Positions 5,962 to 6,568 of a DNA stretch of 6,568 nt are shown in pieces (within the stretch, counting starts at the first letter, position 1; every line of letters begins with the position of its first letter). Origin of the DNA: Bacteroidia bacterium (GTDB taxonomy: Bacteria; Bacteroidota; Bacteroidia; Bacteroidales; UBA12481). The notes below the pieces were generated by a model, which was not told the origin of the DNA, made no database searches, and saw only the letters and a program-made list of their open reading frames with translations. The stretch covers positions 1 to 6,568 of the forward strand of contig JAPLDV010000415.1 in assembly GCA_026391235.1 (NCBI GenBank). Direction: 5' to 3'. Position numbers and translations under genes: made by a program.

Positions 5962-5971
5962 TAAACAAAAA

Positions 5972-6568
5972 TCACCTCTTCACCAGACTCAGCCCTGAGT
6001 GGTTTTCTACCTTGACCGAATAACCTTCCGGAATATCCGCATGCAAGGTGATCGTATTCCCCTCGCGGGTCCATTCCAGCCTGACCAGGCCATCCCCGAC
6101 CGGCATTTCTCCTTTGCAGGACGTCAGTGGCAGGTCGGAAAACTGCAGCGTTACCTCTTTCTTTTGAGTATTGATATCCGCAATACCAAGAACATCCCGG
6201 TAAAGCACATGCACCACATGCGAAGCGAAACCATGGTCGCAGCTGGCATAAGCCGATATGTTTTCCCACAAAGTACCTGTCAGCTCAGCCATGTAATCGA
6301 AAAAATCTATGGATTCTTCAAGCAGTTGTGCCCTGAGGTTGTTTTGCGACAATAGTTCCAGCCGGAGATAATTGCCCACGAAAGAATTGGCAAAGTGCAC
6401 CTCCGGGTAAGGATTATTGTCCTTTCGTTTGGGACCGAACTGTTCGGCCAGTTTTCCCCACAGCTCCGGATAGGCTTCCCGTCTGGCAACGTTGAAATAA
6501 AAGGCAAAATACTGGCATACTTCGGTGATGTTTTTCGTGATTTCGAGCTTGCCCTGGGCACTGCGAAC
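5972..6568 (-). CDS. Alpha-L-rhamnosidase-like six-hairpin glycosidase, C-terminal part (N-terminus beyond right edge)
   Basis: The frame is open from the right edge to TGA 5972-5974 and gives 198 residues. Features of the C-terminal end of the six-hairpin (alpha/alpha)6 glycosidases related to GH78 are visible: ITKNITEVCQYFAFYF near the edge, then YPELWGKLAEQFGP, the helix containing NSFVGNYLRLELL, and TLWENISAYASCDHGFASH, which takes the place of the usual WE...NH segment. The last 70 or so residues form the small beta-sandwich that closes these enzymes (ending PEGYSVKVENHSGLSLVKR). Known for the family: inverting release of alpha-L-rhamnose from polysaccharides. The catalytic acid and base lie mostly outside the window, so activity cannot be checked, and another six-hairpin family is possible. 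Its position beside a GH38 enzyme in the same orientation suggests a shared glycan-degradation operon. Confidence 0.72.
   Translation of the reverse strand, partial: VRSAQGKLEITKNITEVCQYFAFYFNVARREAYPELWGKLAEQFGPKRKDNNPYPEVHFANSFVGNYLRLELLSQNNLRAQLLEESIDFFDYMAELTGTLWENISAYASCDHGFASHVVHVLYRDVLGIADINTQKKEVTLQFSDLPLTSCKGEMPVGDGLVRLEWTREGNTITLHADIPEGYSVKVENHSGLSLVKR

Overview
The window looks like part of a Bacteroidota (Bacteroidia-like) chromosome or metagenome contig. The grounds are: promoters of the Bacteroidetes type (TTG, 19-20 bp, TAnnTTTG), a tRNA gene without an encoded CCA end, secreted polysaccharide-degrading glycosidases next to each other, and AAA_14/DUF4143 ATPases that are abundant in this phylum. 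Every gene I can support lies on the minus strand, so transcription runs from right to left.

Layout in the direction of transcription: (1) the C-terminal 198 residues of an alpha-L-rhamnosidase-like six-hairpin glycosidase, cut by the right edge (5972-6568). (2) A 97-bp gap holding three 17-bp direct repeats at an exact 33-bp pitch (5879-5961). (3) A DUF4143-type ATPase broken by an out-of-frame internal deletion (4706-5874). (4) Only 8 bp later, a GH38 alpha-mannosidase-like gene with a signal peptide, split by one in-frame TAG at 4209-4211 (4697 down to 1356). (5) tRNA-Val(UAC) with a well-formed promoter and terminator (1070-1230). (6) A second array of three 17-bp repeats, again at exactly 33 bp pitch (978-1060). 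(7) A second, apparently intact DUF4143-type ATPase whose C-terminus runs off the left edge (1-961).

The two glycosidases suggest a polysaccharide utilisation locus acting on a mannose- and rhamnose-containing glycan, but no SusC/SusD pair or regulator is in view, so this is inference. The ATPase genes look more AT-rich than the glycosidases and appear to be inserted modules: one sits flush between the two glycosidase genes, the other directly behind the tRNA terminator.

The most interesting signal is that both ATPase paralogues carry the same type of leader: three repeats spaced 33 bp apart, just upstream of the start codon. The repeat sequences differ between the two genes but align at 13 of 17 positions. 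In both leaders the middle repeat supplies the -33 region and the gene-proximal repeat covers the expected transcription start. That geometry fits an operator array, possibly bound by the ATPase itself. The second theme is decay: two adjacent genes are each broken once, by different kinds of mutation, while the rest of their reading frames stays open.
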